In this document: piece after piece, positions 1 to 7,968 of the stretch
Position numbering within the stretch: the first letter of the stretch is position 1
How the letters are laid out: every line of letters starts with the position of its first letter
Source: Flavobacterium tyrosinilyticum
GTDB taxonomy: Bacteria; Bacteroidota; Bacteroidia; Flavobacteriales; Flavobacteriaceae
Direction: 5' to 3'
Length of the DNA stretch: 64,000 nt
Assembly: GCF_023656565.1 (NCBI RefSeq)
Contig: NZ_JAMOKG010000002.1
Span: 377,619-441,618 of the forward strand
Translations under genes and position numbers: made by a program
The notes under the pieces: generated by a model
Seen by the model: the letters and a program-made list of their open reading frames with translations, nothing else
Databases searched by the model: none
What the model was told of the DNA's origin: nothing

Positions 1-71
1 TATGCATTACGCAAATTGTTATAAATTAATTAGTGAAATTCATTTTCAGTAAATTTTATTTAATAAAATTC

Positions 72-84
72 GTGAATTCGTGGC
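72..84. repeat. Half-copy of a dispersed 13-bp repeat
   Basis: GTGAATTCGTGGC occurs here. The same 13 bases form both arms of an inverted repeat at 29584-29648, and a degenerate version lies at about 17700-17725. It sits upstream of the esterase start and creates a misleading in-frame ATG at position 80. No further function is visible. Confidence 0.6.
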
Positions 85-178
85 TATTTTTTTTACTCCA
101 AAGCAAGTGGGATTTTTCATATGTTTTATTCTGAAAAAAGTTATATTTACAAACCCTAATCAGAAAAAAAATATCAAA

Positions 179-1048
179 ATGAAGAAATTTAAAATGCTAT
201 TGTCTGCATTTTTGCTTTGTCTTACCACCATGACATATGCTGCAAAAGTAGACACACTTCAAGTTGCTAGTACCGCAATGGGAAAAACCTATAAAGCAGC
301 GGTAGTTTTGCCAAATTCTTATGCTAAAAGTAAAACGGCATTTCCTGTAATGTACCTTTTGCATGGTGCATACGGACACTTTAGCGATTGGTTAAAAAAT
401 ACTCCAAATAAAAAGCTGATTCATAATCTGGCAGATCAATACAATATGATTATTGTAATGCCAGAAGGAGAGACATTTAGTTTTTATATTGATAGTCCTG
501 TAAATAAAGAAAGTCAGTTTGAGACTTTTGTTACGCAGGAAGTGATTCAGAAAGTAGATAAAACTTATAAAACAATTGCCAATAAAACTGGAAGAGTAAT
601 CACTGGACTTTCAATGGGCGGACATGGCGCATTGTATTTGTCGGCTAGACATCCAGAATTATTTTGTGCAGCAGGAAGTATGAGTGGGGCAGTAGATATG
701 AGTACGATGCTTAACAGAGATTCTTCTGCGCAGATTGTAAAATTAATGCAGCCTGTATTTGGGGACAAAAGCGGCAATACCGAATTGTACGAACAAAATT
801 CTGTTTTAAGAATGGCCGATAAATTAAAATCAAATAAGCTTCCTTTAATAATAGATTGCGGTGTAGACGATTTTTTAATTGAGCCAAATAGAGAATTGCA
901 CAGAAGATTGGTTTATAACAAAGTTGACCACGATTACACAGAACGTCCAGGAGCTCATACTTGGGATTATTGGGAAAACTCACTTCCGTATCACGTATTA
1001 TTTTTTAATAAAATACTGGCTAGAAATCAGGTGACTGTGAAAAAATAA
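179..1048 (+). CDS. Secreted esterase, alpha/beta hydrolase (esterase D / FrmB-like)
   Basis: This 289-residue protein belongs to the putative esterase family (esterase D, S-formylglutathione hydrolase FrmB and feruloyl esterase relatives). The nucleophile is Ser145 in GLSMGGHGA, the likely acid is Asp230 or Asp231 in CGVDD, and the catalytic His260 lies in PGAHTWDYW. LLHGAYGHFSDW near residue 60 is the oxyanion-hole region. An N-terminal signal peptide (residues 1-21, cleavage after TYAA) places it in the periplasm or outside the cell. The start at 179 (MKKFKM) is preferred over the in-frame ATG at 80 because only 179 begins directly with a signal peptide and the sequence before it is a dispersed repeat. 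The substrate is unknown; family members cleave acetyl, feruloyl or thioester groups. It appears to be a single gene. Confidence 0.85.
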   Translation: MKKFKMLLSAFLLCLTTMTYAAKVDTLQVASTAMGKTYKAAVVLPNSYAKSKTAFPVMYLLHGAYGHFSDWLKNTPNKKLIHNLADQYNMIIVMPEGETFSFYIDSPVNKESQFETFVTQEVIQKVDKTYKTIANKTGRVITGLSMGGHGALYLSARHPELFCAAGSMSGAVDMSTMLNRDSSAQIVKLMQPVFGDKSGNTELYEQNSVLRMADKLKSNKLPLIIDCGVDDFLIEPNRELHRRLVYNKVDHDYTERPGAHTWDYWENSLPYHVLFFNKILARNQVTVKK

Positions 1049-1138
1049 GGACATTTTTATGGTAAAATAAGCCAAATCACTTTTTTTGGTTTAATTTTTG
1101 GAATACCTTTATATATAATCCTTAAAAAAATAATAATT

Positions 1139-1678
1139 ATGAAAAAGATACTTACCTTATTTGCAGTTATCGGTTTAATTGCATTTTCTAGCTGTGAAGG
1201 ACCAGAAGGGCCTCCGGGACCTCCGGGACAAGACGGACAAGATGGTGGATTAATTGCGGAAGTTTTTGAACTTCAAAACGTAAATTTTGATTTTAATAGC
1301 ACAGATGGCTATAATATTTATAGAAAATTGACTCCAAATATTTATGATTCTGATGTTGTTTTAATTTATAGATTGGCTGGAACTGTTAATCCAACAACTC
1401 CAATTTGGCAGCAAATACCTAGAACGCTGTATGTGGCTCAGGGAGAGCTCGATTATGATTTTGATTTTAGTAAAGAAGATTTTACAATTTATGCTGGAGG
1501 AACTTATGATTTAGCATTAACGCCAAATCTTATCAGAAATCAAACTTTTAGAATCGTAATTATTCCAGGTGCTTTTTCAACAACAGGAAAATCTGCTAGC
1601 AAGCCTGATTATTCAGATTATAATGAAGTAATTAAGGCGTACAACATTGATGATAGCAATGTTAAACAAATAAAATAA
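1139..1678 (+). CDS. Collagen-like-linker lipoprotein, function unknown
   Basis: A 179-residue lipoprotein. The signal peptide ends in a lipobox (FSSC, lipidated Cys19), followed directly by Gly-X-Y triplets at residues 21-36 (GPEGPPGPPGQDGQDG). The rest (about 40-179) is a mixed beta domain that I do not recognise. Short collagen-like segments right after the lipidated cysteine recur in Bacteroidota lipoproteins, where they may act as rigid spacers from the membrane; that role is inference. The gene stands alone and converges on terC across a shared terminator. Confidence 0.8.
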   Translation: MKKILTLFAVIGLIAFSSCEGPEGPPGPPGQDGQDGGLIAEVFELQNVNFDFNSTDGYNIYRKLTPNIYDSDVVLIYRLAGTVNPTTPIWQQIPRTLYVAQGELDYDFDFSKEDFTIYAGGTYDLALTPNLIRNQTFRIVIIPGAFSTTGKSASKPDYSDYNEVIKAYNIDDSNVKQIK

Positions 1679-1699
1679 TTCTTGAATTGAATATAAGAA

Positions 1700-1729
1700 A
1701 AAAAGGAAATCGTAAGATTTCCTTTTTTT
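1700..1729. terminator. Bidirectional rho-independent terminator
   Basis: The stem GGAAATC / GATTTCC (1705-1711 with 1716-1722) has A-rich sequence on its left and T-rich sequence on its right. It can serve both the lipoprotein gene on the plus strand and the convergent terC gene on the minus strand. Confidence 0.8.
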
Positions 1730-1752
1730 ATGAATATATGTTTTGAATCTAA

Positions 1753-2724
1753 TTATTCTTCGCTTGACGAATCATTTAAAACCTTTTCTGGTCCGAATTT
1801 AAGAGAAACTAAGATTCCTACTAGAAGAGATAAAGCAATAAATCCTAAAGAAGCCCATTCTGGAACGTGGAAGAAATCGTGCAAAAGCATTTTTAAACCA
1901 ACAAAAGCTAAAATGGCTACTAAGCTGTATTCTAAATAACTGAATTTTGCCAGCATATTGGCTAAGAAGAAGTACATAGAACGTAATCCAAGAATGGCAA
2001 AAATGTTCGAACTGAATACTAAAAACGGATCTTTGGTAATAGCAAGAATTGCAGGAACACTGTCTACAGCAAATAAAACGTCCATTACTTCAATAACAAT
2101 TAAAGCTACAAATAGTGGAGTAGCTGCTTTTTTTGCCGTTTTGGTTGAAATGAAAAATTTCTCACCATCTGTCTCTGATGTAATCGGTATAATTTTGCCT
2201 AATGTTTTGTAAACGAAAGAATCTTTTGGATGAAAGTCTTCGTCTTCTCCAGAAAAAAGCATTTTTATAGCGGTAAATATTAAGAAAACTCCAAAGACGT
2301 AAGTTGTCCAAGTAAATTTATTGATCAGCATCACTCCGAAGAAAATCATTAATCCACGGAAAACAATCGCTCCTAAGATTCCCCAGAATAAAACGCGATG
2401 CTGATATTTTTGCGGAATTTTAAAGGAAGCAAAAATAATGGCAATAACAAAGATATTGTCGACACTCAAAGAAAGCTCAATTAAGTAACCGGTAATAAAC
2501 TTCATTGAAGCAACGGCTGGCTTCAAATTATCTGGATTATCAATATAATCTGTAGTGTACAGCCAATAAATTACTCCCGAAAAAAGGAAAGACAAAGTAA
2601 CCCAAACCAAGGTCCATTTGCTGGCTTCTTTTGTGCTAATAATATGGGGTGTTTTATTAAAGACACCTAAATCTAAAGCAAGAATAAAAACTACAGCAAG
2701 TAAAAAGAGTGACCAGACTATCAT
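1753..2724 (-). CDS. TerC/Alx-family integral membrane protein
   Basis: This 323-residue polytopic membrane protein has the TerC hallmarks: ELSLSVDNIFVIAIIF near residues 80-95, with the acidic residue in SVDN, and the second half-repeat FAVDSVPAILAIT followed by SSNIFAILGLRSMYFF near 215-250. About eight or nine hydrophobic helices are visible. TerC and Alx proteins are implicated in manganese export or loading of exoenzymes with metals, and in tellurite resistance in some plasmids. The length fits the Alx-like subgroup. No tellurium operon surrounds it, so a housekeeping metal-homeostasis role is more likely. It is monocistronic, with a -7 box just upstream. Confidence 0.9.
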   Translation of the reverse strand: MIVWSLFLLAVVFILALDLGVFNKTPHIISTKEASKWTLVWVTLSFLFSGVIYWLYTTDYIDNPDNLKPAVASMKFITGYLIELSLSVDNIFVIAIIFASFKIPQKYQHRVLFWGILGAIVFRGLMIFFGVMLINKFTWTTYVFGVFLIFTAIKMLFSGEDEDFHPKDSFVYKTLGKIIPITSETDGEKFFISTKTAKKAATPLFVALIVIEVMDVLFAVDSVPAILAITKDPFLVFSSNIFAILGLRSMYFFLANMLAKFSYLEYSLVAILAFVGLKMLLHDFFHVPEWASLGFIALSLLVGILVSLKFGPEKVLNDSSSEE

Positions 2725-2746
2725 AATGATTTTTTTTAATGATTTA

Positions 2747-2754
2747 CAAAGATA
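2747..2754 (-). promoter_or_regulatory. TAnnTTTG -7 box for terC
   Basis: Read on the minus strand this is TATCTTTG, a match to the Bacteroidota -7 element TAnnTTTG, 22 bases before the terC start codon. I see no clear -33 TTG. Confidence 0.55.
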
Positions 2755-2883
2755 AGTTTTGATGTTTAACTTAATTAATTTAAAAATTAAATTAATCCTA
2801 AAATTAAGTAATATTTTTTATTTGTAAATTGTTAATTATTATAAGGTTATGAGGTTTTGGAATGGAAATAAAAGTAAGATCGG

Positions 2884-2916
2884 AACTTTATCAAAGTTTT
2901 AAACTTTGACAAAGTT
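2884..2916. repeat. Palindromic intergenic repeat, 16-bp arms
   Basis: The arms at 2884-2899 and 2901-2916 are reverse complements at 15 of 16 positions and almost touch. Each arm contains AACTTT and AAAGTT motifs. It lies between terC and the GSII terminator. It looks like a REP-type extragenic palindrome. Confidence 0.65.
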
Positions 2917-2953
2917 GGCAGTAACTTGTAATTTAAACTTGTCTGTTTTAATA

Positions 2954-2984
2954 TAAAAAAAATGCCAGCAAATAATGCTGGCAT
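2954..2984 (-). terminator. Terminator of the class II glutamine synthetase gene
   Basis: The perfect 9-bp stem ATGCCAGCA / TGCTGGCAT (2962-2970 with 2976-2984) has a 5-base loop. On the minus strand a run of eight T follows. It lies 26 bases past the stop codon. Confidence 0.9.
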
Positions 2985-3010
2985 TTTTAAAATATATTGT
3001 AAGCTTAAAA

Positions 3011-4027
3011 TTAAAGCGCTGATTTAACAGTTTTGATAATTCTAGCGGCAATTTTGTAAGGGTCTCCGTTTGAAGCTGGTCTTCTGTCTTCCAACCATCC
3101 TTTCCATCCTTTTTGAACAGTCATTAAAGGAATTCTGATAGAACATCCTCTGTCTGAAACTCCATAAGAGAAATCGTGAATAGAAGCAGTTTCGTGTTTA
3201 CCAGTTAAACGTTGGTCGTTGTAAGCTCCGTAAACTGCGATGTGCTCAGCAGTAACAGGACGGAAAGCTTCACAGATTCTTTCGTAAGTTGCTTGGTCTC
3301 CACATGTTCTTAAAACTTCGTTAGAGAAGTTAGCATGCATTCCAGAACCATTCCAGTCTGTATCTCCTAGAGGTTTTGGGTGGTATTCAATATAGTAACC
3401 ATATTTCTCAGTCAAACGGTCTAATAGGTAACGAGCAACCCAGATTTCATCTCCAGCTTTTTTAGCACCTTTAGCAAATAATTGGAATTCCCATTGTCCG
3501 CAAGCAACCTCTTGGTTGATTCCTTCAAAGTTGATTCCAGCAGCGATACATAAATCAGCATGCTCTTCAACTAATTTTCTTCCGTGTGTGTTTTTTCCAC
3601 CTACTGAACAGTAGTACATCCCTTGTGGAGCAGGGTATCCTCCAACTGGGAAACCAAGTGGAAGTTGAGTTTTAGTATCCATAATGAAATACTCTTGTTC
3701 GAAACCAAACCAAAAATCATCATTATCATCATCAATTGTAGCTCTTCCGTTAGAAGGGTGTGGAGTTCCGTCTGCGTACATAACTTCAGACATTACTAAC
3801 CATCCATTGATACGAGTTGGATCGGGATAAATTGCAACAGGAACTAAAAGACAGTCAGAAGAACCACCTTCAGCTTGTTTAGTTGACGAACCATCAAATG
3901 ACCAGTTTCCAAGTTCTTCTAATGTTCCTTTGAAGTTTTCGTGTTCTTCAACTTTAGTTTTACTTCTAAGATTTTGAGTTGGTTCATATCCATCTAACCA
4001 AATGTACTCTAACTTAATTTTAGCCAT
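3011..4027 (-). CDS. glnII: Glutamine synthetase, class II (eukaryote-like)
   Basis: Cytoplasmic ATP-dependent synthesis of glutamine from glutamate and ammonia. The 338-residue length is far below class I (about 470) or class III (about 700) and fits class II. Landmarks are WSFDGSSTKQAEGGSSDC (43-59, the beta-grasp region), metal-ligand glutamates in FGFEQEYFIM (107-116), NWNGSGMHANFS (225-236) and the NDQRLTGKHETA flap region. The start at 4027 (MAKIKLEYIW) is chosen because the 40 residues upstream in frame are low-complexity and would run through the promoter box at 4067-4074. It is transcribed divergently from the class III enzyme. Having both classes side by side suggests separate nitrogen or redox control, which is inference. 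Confidence 0.93.
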   Translation of the reverse strand: MAKIKLEYIWLDGYEPTQNLRSKTKVEEHENFKGTLEELGNWSFDGSSTKQAEGGSSDCLLVPVAIYPDPTRINGWLVMSEVMYADGTPHPSNGRATIDDDNDDFWFGFEQEYFIMDTKTQLPLGFPVGGYPAPQGMYYCSVGGKNTHGRKLVEEHADLCIAAGINFEGINQEVACGQWEFQLFAKGAKKAGDEIWVARYLLDRLTEKYGYYIEYHPKPLGDTDWNGSGMHANFSNEVLRTCGDQATYERICEAFRPVTAEHIAVYGAYNDQRLTGKHETASIHDFSYGVSDRGCSIRIPLMTVQKGWKGWLEDRRPASNGDPYKIAARIIKTVKSAL

Positions 4028-4066
4028 AATAATATAAATTAATTTTTTTGTTTTTTTTCGTTGGGT

Positions 4067-4074
4067 CAAATATA
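4067..4074 (-). promoter_or_regulatory. TAnnTTTG -7 box for the GSII gene
   Basis: The minus strand reads TATATTTG, an exact TAnnTTTG match, 39 bases before the start codon. The same octamer serves the divergent GSIII gene at 4400-4407. Confidence 0.65.
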
Positions 4075-4399
4075 GATTTATTTTTTTAGTCCTAAAAATT
4101 AGGGGGCTATTTTGTTTTGCGAAGTATAATTTTTTGGATAAGCGCAATTTTGTGAGGGGTATATTTAAAAAAAAGCAATTTTAGTAAGCTTAAAAAAATA
4201 AATTCGTAATAATTACGGCTCATTTTTGAATTTATGAGTTAAGAAATTATGAAAAAATGTTTATTTAATCAATAATACCGTACAGTTTTGTTATATTTCT
4301 ACGATTTGAATTCATTATTCTTTGAAAAAAGCATTTTATGTTGAAAAATCATTGACTAAAAATCTATAATTTATATTCCAAACAGGCTTATTTATTGTT

Positions 4400-4407
4400 T
4401 ATATTTG
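4400..4407 (+). promoter_or_regulatory. TAnnTTTG -7 box for glnN
   Basis: TATATTTG lies 50 bases before the glnN start. It is identical to the box of the divergent GSII gene. The 325 bases between the two boxes are AT-rich and presumably hold shared regulatory sites; I see no strong palindrome there. Confidence 0.6.
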
Positions 4408-4457
4408 TTGCTTCTTTTTTTAATGAAAATTAGTACGAATTTAAAATATACATAACC

Positions 4458-6647
4458 ATGTCAACATTACGTTTCCAAGCTTTACAACAAGCTTCTAACA
4501 GAAAGCCGGTACATTTTGAAGAAATTGGCCGAAAATCAAATCTTTTTGGTGCAAATGTGTTTAATGAAAAGGCAATGAAGCAATTTTTAACTTCAGATGC
4601 ATTTAAAGGAGTAAGAGATGCCATTCAGCACGGAACTAAAATCGACAGAAAACTGGCAGATTATATTGCTATGGGAATGAAAGAATGGGCTCTTTCTAAA
4701 GGAGTGACTCATTATACGCATTGGTTTCAGCCTCTTACTGGAACAACAGCAGAAAAACACGATGCTTTTTTTGAAACTTCTTATGACGGAAGCGATCCTG
4801 TAGAAAAATTTGGAGGAGCACAATTAGTGCAGCAAGAGCCAGATGCATCTAGTTTTCCGAATGGCGGAATCAGAAATACTTTTGAAGCAAGAGGATATAC
4901 TGCTTGGGATCCGACTTCTCCAGCTTTTATATATGGTACAACTTTATGTATTCCAACCGTATTTATTGCTTACACAGGTGAAGCTTTAGATAATAAAATA
5001 CCTTTATTAAGAGCATTGTCTGCAATTGATGAAGCCGCAACAGAGGTTTGTAAATACTTTGACAAAAACGTAAAAAAGGTAACTGCAACATTAGGATGGG
5101 AGCAGGAATATTTCTTGATTGATAAAGCACTGGCAAATTCTCGTCCTGACTTAATGATGACAGGAAGAACTTTGTTAGGTCATACTTCTGCAAAAGGCCA
5201 GCAGTTAGACGATCACTATTTCGGGTCTATTCCAACTCGCGCTCTTACTTATATGAGAGATTTGGAGCAAGAATGTATGTTATTGGGTATTCCGGTAAAA
5301 ACACGTCATAATGAGGTTGCGCCAAATCAGTTTGAGTTAGCGCCGATTTTTGAAGAAACGAATTTAGCGGTTGACCACAACTCTTTATTAATGGATGTGA
5401 TGCAGAGAGTTGCAGAGCGTCATGATTTTAAAGTATTGTTTCACGAAAAGCCATTTAAAGGAGTAAACGGTTCTGGAAAACACAATAACTGGTCGTTGGC
5501 AACAGATACCGGAGTTAACTTGTTGAGTCCGAGTAAAACTCCAATGAGCAATTTACAGTTTTTGACTTTCTTTATTAATACGATAAAAGCAGTAAACGAC
5601 AACGAAACTTTATTAAGAGCGTCTATCGCAACAGCAAGTAACGACCATAGGTTAGGAGCAAACGAAGCGCCGCCTGCAATTATGTCGGTATTTATTGGAG
5701 CGCAATTAACTAAGGTTTTATCTGAATTAGAAAGCGTAACAACAGGAAAACTTTCGCCAGAAGAAAAAACAGATTTGAAATTGAACGTTGTTGGTAAAAT
5801 TCCAGACGTATTATTAGACAATACAGACAGAAATAGAACTTCACCTTTTGCTTTTACAGGGAATAAGTTTGAGTTTAGAGCTGTTGGATCCAATTCAAAC
5901 TGTTCGAATGCCATGACAACTCTGAATGCGATTGTAGCAAAACAGTTAATTGATTTTAAAAATGAAGTAGAGAATTTGATTGAAAATAAAGACATGAAAA
6001 AAGACGATGCGATCTTTAATGTCTTAAGAGAATACATCAAACAATCTAAAAAAATCCTTTTTGAAGGAGACGGTTATAGTGAAGCTTGGGAAAAAGAAGC
6101 GGCTAAAAGAGGCTTGAGCAATTTTAAAACTACTCCAGAAGCTATTAAAGCTAAGGTTTCTAAACAAGCTTTAGAATTATTTGAGCAATTAGGAATCTTT
6201 AATCACGTAGAAGCTGAAGCTCGTTATGAAATCGAATTGGAAGAATACACTAAAAAAATCCAAATTGAAGGAAGAGTTTTAGGAGACATTGCGAGAAATC
6301 ATGTAATTCCAACAGCAATTCGTTACCAAAATACTTTAATTGATAATGTAAAAGGATTGAAAGAAATTTTTGCAAAAGAGTTTGAGGCTTTAGCCAAAGA
6401 ACAGATTGTTTTAATTAAAGAAATTTCGGGTCACATTGAAGGAATCAATTCTAAAGTATTGGCGATGACTAATGAAAGAAAGAAAGCAAATCAATTGACT
6501 GATGCTCAAAAAATGGCAGAAGCGTATTGCAATAACGTAAAACCTTACTTTGATGAAATTCGTAATCACTGTGATAAATTAGAATTATTGGTAGATGACG
6601 AAAGCTGGACATTGACCAAATACAGAGAATTATTGTTTACCAAGTAA
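4458..6647 (+). CDS. glnN: Glutamine synthetase, class III
   Basis: A 729-residue cytoplasmic glutamine synthetase of the GSIII (GlnN) class, typical of Bacteroidota and cyanobacteria; family length is about 700-730. The N-terminal GSIII domain contains HFEEIGRKSNLFGANVFNE (residues 19-37). The catalytic core shows ATLGWEQEYFLID, NEVAPNQFELAPIFEE, GVNGSGKHNNWSLATDTG and the arginine-containing FEFRAVGSNSN. A helical C-terminal region of about 200 residues, also characteristic of the class, follows. It is monocistronic with a strong terminator and is divergent from the class II enzyme. Confidence 0.95.
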   Translation: MSTLRFQALQQASNRKPVHFEEIGRKSNLFGANVFNEKAMKQFLTSDAFKGVRDAIQHGTKIDRKLADYIAMGMKEWALSKGVTHYTHWFQPLTGTTAEKHDAFFETSYDGSDPVEKFGGAQLVQQEPDASSFPNGGIRNTFEARGYTAWDPTSPAFIYGTTLCIPTVFIAYTGEALDNKIPLLRALSAIDEAATEVCKYFDKNVKKVTATLGWEQEYFLIDKALANSRPDLMMTGRTLLGHTSAKGQQLDDHYFGSIPTRALTYMRDLEQECMLLGIPVKTRHNEVAPNQFELAPIFEETNLAVDHNSLLMDVMQRVAERHDFKVLFHEKPFKGVNGSGKHNNWSLATDTGVNLLSPSKTPMSNLQFLTFFINTIKAVNDNETLLRASIATASNDHRLGANEAPPAIMSVFIGAQLTKVLSELESVTTGKLSPEEKTDLKLNVVGKIPDVLLDNTDRNRTSPFAFTGNKFEFRAVGSNSNCSNAMTTLNAIVAKQLIDFKNEVENLIENKDMKKDDAIFNVLREYIKQSKKILFEGDGYSEAWEKEAAKRGLSNFKTTPEAIKAKVSKQALELFEQLGIFNHVEAEARYEIELEEYTKKIQIEGRVLGDIARNHVIPTAIRYQNTLIDNVKGLKEIFAKEFEALAKEQIVLIKEISGHIEGINSKVLAMTNERKKANQLTDAQKMAEAYCNNVKPYFDEIRNHCDKLELLVDDESWTLTKYRELLFTK

Positions 6648-6667
6648 TTATATAGTAACAATTTGTT

Positions 6668-6699
6668 AAAGCCTGTCTCAAAAAGACAGGCTTTTTTTT
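6668..6699 (+). terminator. Terminator of glnN
   Basis: The perfect 9-bp stem AGCCTGTCT / AGACAGGCT (6670-6678 with 6684-6692) is followed by a run of T, 20 bases past the stop codon. Confidence 0.92.
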
Positions 6700-6814
6700 G
6701 AGATTATAATAAAAAAATGGTTTGCCAAGAACTTTTTTGCCACTTATACCCCCTTAAATGTAAAGAAATTGTAATAAGTATCTTTTTTCCTATGAAAATT
6801 TTTAAGCATTTGGG

Positions 6815-6846
6815 CAGTTCATCGAGATAGTATTACAGTTCATCGA
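6815..6846 (+). promoter_or_regulatory. Twin LytTR-type direct repeats upstream of the curli operon
   Basis: CAGTTCATCGA occurs twice, at 6815-6825 and 6836-6846, exactly 21 bp apart start to start, or two helical turns. The second copy with its flanking A (ACAGTTCAT) matches the described LytTR-regulator site [TA][AC][CA]GTTN[AG][TG] at every position; the first copy differs only at its first base. LytTR response regulators bind such repeats with about 12-bp spacers. The pair lies about 63 bp upstream of the -7 box of the curli operon, a typical activator position. No LytTR gene lies in the window. Confidence 0.6.
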
Positions 6847-6908
6847 AAAGAGGTTAATATGTTGTAAAATAGGTATTTGTACGTGAACCGCTTTTAGAGA
6901 AAGTTTTC

Positions 6909-6916
6909 TAATTTTG
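6909..6916 (+). promoter_or_regulatory. TAnnTTTG -7 box, likely curli operon promoter
   Basis: TAATTTTG matches TAnnTTTG. No good -33 TTG lies 17-20 bp upstream, as expected for an activator-dependent promoter. It would leave a 5' leader of about 135 bases before the first curlin gene. Confidence 0.5.
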
Positions 6917-7057
6917 GTCGTGAAGAAAAGAAAATAGATTTAAAATTTGTTTTCAAAATGATAGAATAAGCTCCCCACTTTTTCCTCCCCGGGATTATAA
7001 ACCTACAGAAGAACCTACATAATAATTTGTATTAATAACCAATTAAATATATTTATT

Positions 7058-7906
7058 ATGAAAAAAGTAATTTTAAGCATCTCCGCGATGCTGTTTGTAG
7101 GTGTAGCAGCAATTGCTCAGGGAAACACTTCATCAGTAAACCAGGTTGGAAATTCTGACACAGGTATTGTAAATCAAAATGGTCAAACGAATGATTCTAA
7201 AATCGACCAATTAGGAGATTCGAACAAATCTGAAGTTTATCAAGGAATTCAGCCAGGAGTTTATAATGCAAAAAATAATGCAGCTGATGTAAAACAAAAA
7301 GGAAATAATAATACTGCATTTGCTTCTCAAAGTAACCATGACAACAAAGCTTACCAAACTCAAACAGGAGACTGGAATAAAGCAACAATTTGGCAAGATC
7401 AAATCGCTCCACCACTATCAGCATTAGGCGGATTTGATAAAGCAACTCAAACACAAACAGGAAAAAACAACGAAGCTATTATTGATCAAGGTACAACAGG
7501 AAACGAAAAACCAACTGGAGCTCCTTTCAATGCAGCTCAATTGGCAGCTGTTAATGCTGTGAGTGTGCCATTTGCTCCTCATAACACTAACGAAGCTACT
7601 CAAACTCAAAACGGAGATGGTAACTACGCTTATGCTACTCAAGGAGGTGTTAAAAACAAATCATGGCAGACACAAAAAGCTCCAGCTGGAACTTCTGTAG
7701 CAGATGGTAACAAATCATACCACTATCAATATGGTAATGAAAACAAAGCTACTACATCTCAAGATGGTACTAAATTGAAAGAAAGCACTTTGCAAATTGG
7801 TAACAACAATACTGCAACTGTAACTCAAACTGGTGCTGCTCATAGCAGTGTTGCATTTTCACAAGGTAACTTGAATACAATTACTGTTACTCAATCAGGA
7901 CTTTAA
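7058..7906 (+). CDS. csgA: Major curlin-repeat amyloid subunit (CsgA-like)
   Basis: A 282-residue secreted protein with a clean signal peptide (residues 1-20, AIA before QG). The mature part is built from curlin repeats of the form N-x5-Q-x-G-x2-N-x5-Q, for example NTSSVNQVGN, NDSKIDQLGD, NKATIWQ and NTATVTQTG, giving roughly fifteen strands. This is about twice the length of E. coli CsgA (151 residues). Two proline/alanine-rich insertions, near residues 113-124 and 146-174, interrupt the ladder. It is followed at once by a second curlin protein and csgEFG, so it is the probable main fibre subunit. A hairpin directly behind the gene would make it the most abundant message of the operon. Subunit versus nucleator roles are assigned from order and size only. 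Confidence 0.9.
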   Translation: MKKVILSISAMLFVGVAAIAQGNTSSVNQVGNSDTGIVNQNGQTNDSKIDQLGDSNKSEVYQGIQPGVYNAKNNAADVKQKGNNNTAFASQSNHDNKAYQTQTGDWNKATIWQDQIAPPLSALGGFDKATQTQTGKNNEAIIDQGTTGNEKPTGAPFNAAQLAAVNAVSVPFAPHNTNEATQTQNGDGNYAYATQGGVKNKSWQTQKAPAGTSVADGNKSYHYQYGNENKATTSQDGTKLKESTLQIGNNNTATVTQTGAAHSSVAFSQGNLNTITVTQSGL

Positions 7907-7916
7907 GAGTAAAAAC

Positions 7917-7953
7917 AAAATGTGATAGCCGTAAAACGGTTATCACATTTTTT
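7917..7953 (+). terminator. Intercistronic hairpin after csgA
   Basis: An imperfect stem of about 15 bp around TGTGATAGCCGT / ACGGTTATCACA is followed by a T run. It lies between the first curlin gene and the rest of the operon. It is probably a partial terminator or RNA-stabilising element giving excess subunit over secretion machinery. Confidence 0.85.
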
Positions 7954-7968
7954 AATCTAAATTATTAA

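Noticed and set aside
80..178. Upstream extension of the esterase to an ATG at 80
   Set aside because: The extra 33 residues come partly from a dispersed repeat and would bury the signal peptide that begins at 179.
1958..2212. 84-codon plus-strand frame across the terC gene
   Set aside because: It is antisense to a well-supported membrane protein and has no promoter or domain.
5441..6040. 199-codon minus-strand frame inside glnN
   Set aside because: It lies wholly inside the strongly supported GSIII gene, and its protein shows no domain. It is an antisense shadow.
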